From Olleya namhaensis (GTDB taxonomy: Bacteria > Bacteroidota > Bacteroidia > Flavobacteriales > Flavobacteriaceae), in assembly GCF_900114005.1 (NCBI RefSeq), contig NZ_FORM01000001.1, positions 496,001-560,000 of the forward strand: a stretch of DNA of 64,000 nt, in the 5' to 3' direction. A program made the position numbers and the translations under genes. Shown piece after piece: positions 63,639 to 64,000 of the stretch; the stretch's first letter is position 1; every line of letters starts with the position of its first letter. The notes beneath the pieces were generated by a model. It was not told where the DNA came from. It did no database searches and worked only from the letters and a program-made list of their open reading frames with translations.

Positions 63639-64000
63639 AGCCTTTGGTAAAAATTACACACCTGACCAAAGCATACCAGATAAACTGATAGTCTCTATTT
63701 TTAGTAGAAGACTATTTATGTTTTTAAGAGGAATTGTAAAAACTAGGAGGAAAATATTTCTAGGAGAAGGAGTAACTATCTACAATAAAAGCAACTTTAA
63801 ATTTGGTAATGGTTGTACAATAGAAAAACATACCACTTTAGATTGCTATGCAAAAAGTCCAGTAAATTTTGGTAATTCTGTTAAAATAGGCGCTTTTTCT
63901 GCAGTTAGCACAACAAGTCATTTGTCAAAATACGGTATAGGGTTAACCATTGGAAATAACTCAGCTATTGGAGAGTATGCTTATTTTGGGTGCTCTGGAG
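63607..64000 (+). CDS. Left-handed beta-helix acyltransferase, N-terminal part (cut by right edge)
   Basis: An open frame in a different phase from the preceding gene starts at ATG 63607 (MLKKLLKKLLKAFGKNYTPD) and runs without stop to the window end, at least 131 codons. Residues about 52-131 show hexapeptide turns (LGEGVTIYNKSNFKFGNGCTIEKH, VNFGNSVKIGAFSAVSTTSH, LTIGNNSAIGEYAYFGCSG), as in LbH acetyltransferases. It overlaps the glycosyltransferase by 32 nt. It extends the polysaccharide locus beyond the window. Confidence 0.8.
   Translation, partial: MLKKLLKKLLKAFGKNYTPDQSIPDKLIVSIFSRRLFMFLRGIVKTRRKIFLGEGVTIYNKSNFKFGNGCTIEKHTTLDCYAKSPVNFGNSVKIGAFSAVSTTSHLSKYGIGLTIGNNSAIGEYAYFGCSG

Overview
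The window looks like a chromosomal segment of a marine member of the Flavobacteriaceae (phylum Bacteroidota). The evidence is low GC, A-rich leaders without Shine-Dalgarno sites, several TAnnTTTG-type minus-7 promoter boxes, and family-typical proteins: DUF4175, DUF4837, a GldL-like membrane protein, head-GIN, SPOR tails and TTG-initiated exported proteins. The genus cannot be fixed from the sequence alone (Olleya/Lacinutrix/Psychroserpens-like is only an impression). About three quarters of the genes, including everything from 33.5 kb onward, lie on the + strand. No rRNA, CRISPR array, insertion sequence or prophage was seen.

Layout: 1-0.07 kb is the 5' end of rpiB, running leftward. It is followed by a 700-bp AT-rich gap (70-771) with seven copies of a TTGTTAAYA motif in both orientations, one DnaA box and a tandem 11-mer, which may be the replication origin. 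0.8-33 kb is housekeeping: rnr, folB, tRNA-Cys, glnS, gltX, ybeY, mnmG, holB, pgk, a LysM transglycosylase and tatA. Mixed in are envelope proteins of unknown role, including two paralogous secreted proteins with SPOR-like tails. Two exact parS-like palindromes (GTTCCACGTGGAAC) flank mnmG, one of them built into the mnmG terminator; a weaker third copy lies in the transglycosylase gene. 33.5-38.7 kb holds an M23 peptidase, a GH3-family enzyme, a DUF6909-like protein and a Wzz-like protein.

38.8-64 kb is a surface-polysaccharide locus that continues past the right edge. It encodes UDP-GalNAc/UDP-GalNAcA synthesis (tviC/tviB type), dTDP-rhamnose synthesis (rmlBACD), a sulfate-activation block (cysQ, a double DUF2061 protein, cysC, cysD, cysN), glycosyltransferases, a flippase, two acetyltransferases and three tandem, translationally coupled sulfotransferases. 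No cysH/cysI-type reductases are present. The logical reading is that PAPS is made locally and spent on sulfating an exported rhamnose/amino-sugar-uronate polysaccharide, while CysQ removes the PAP by-product. Two related membrane proteins (463 and 747 aa) in the same cluster have no assigned function. They differ in whether an extracytoplasmic domain is separate or fused.
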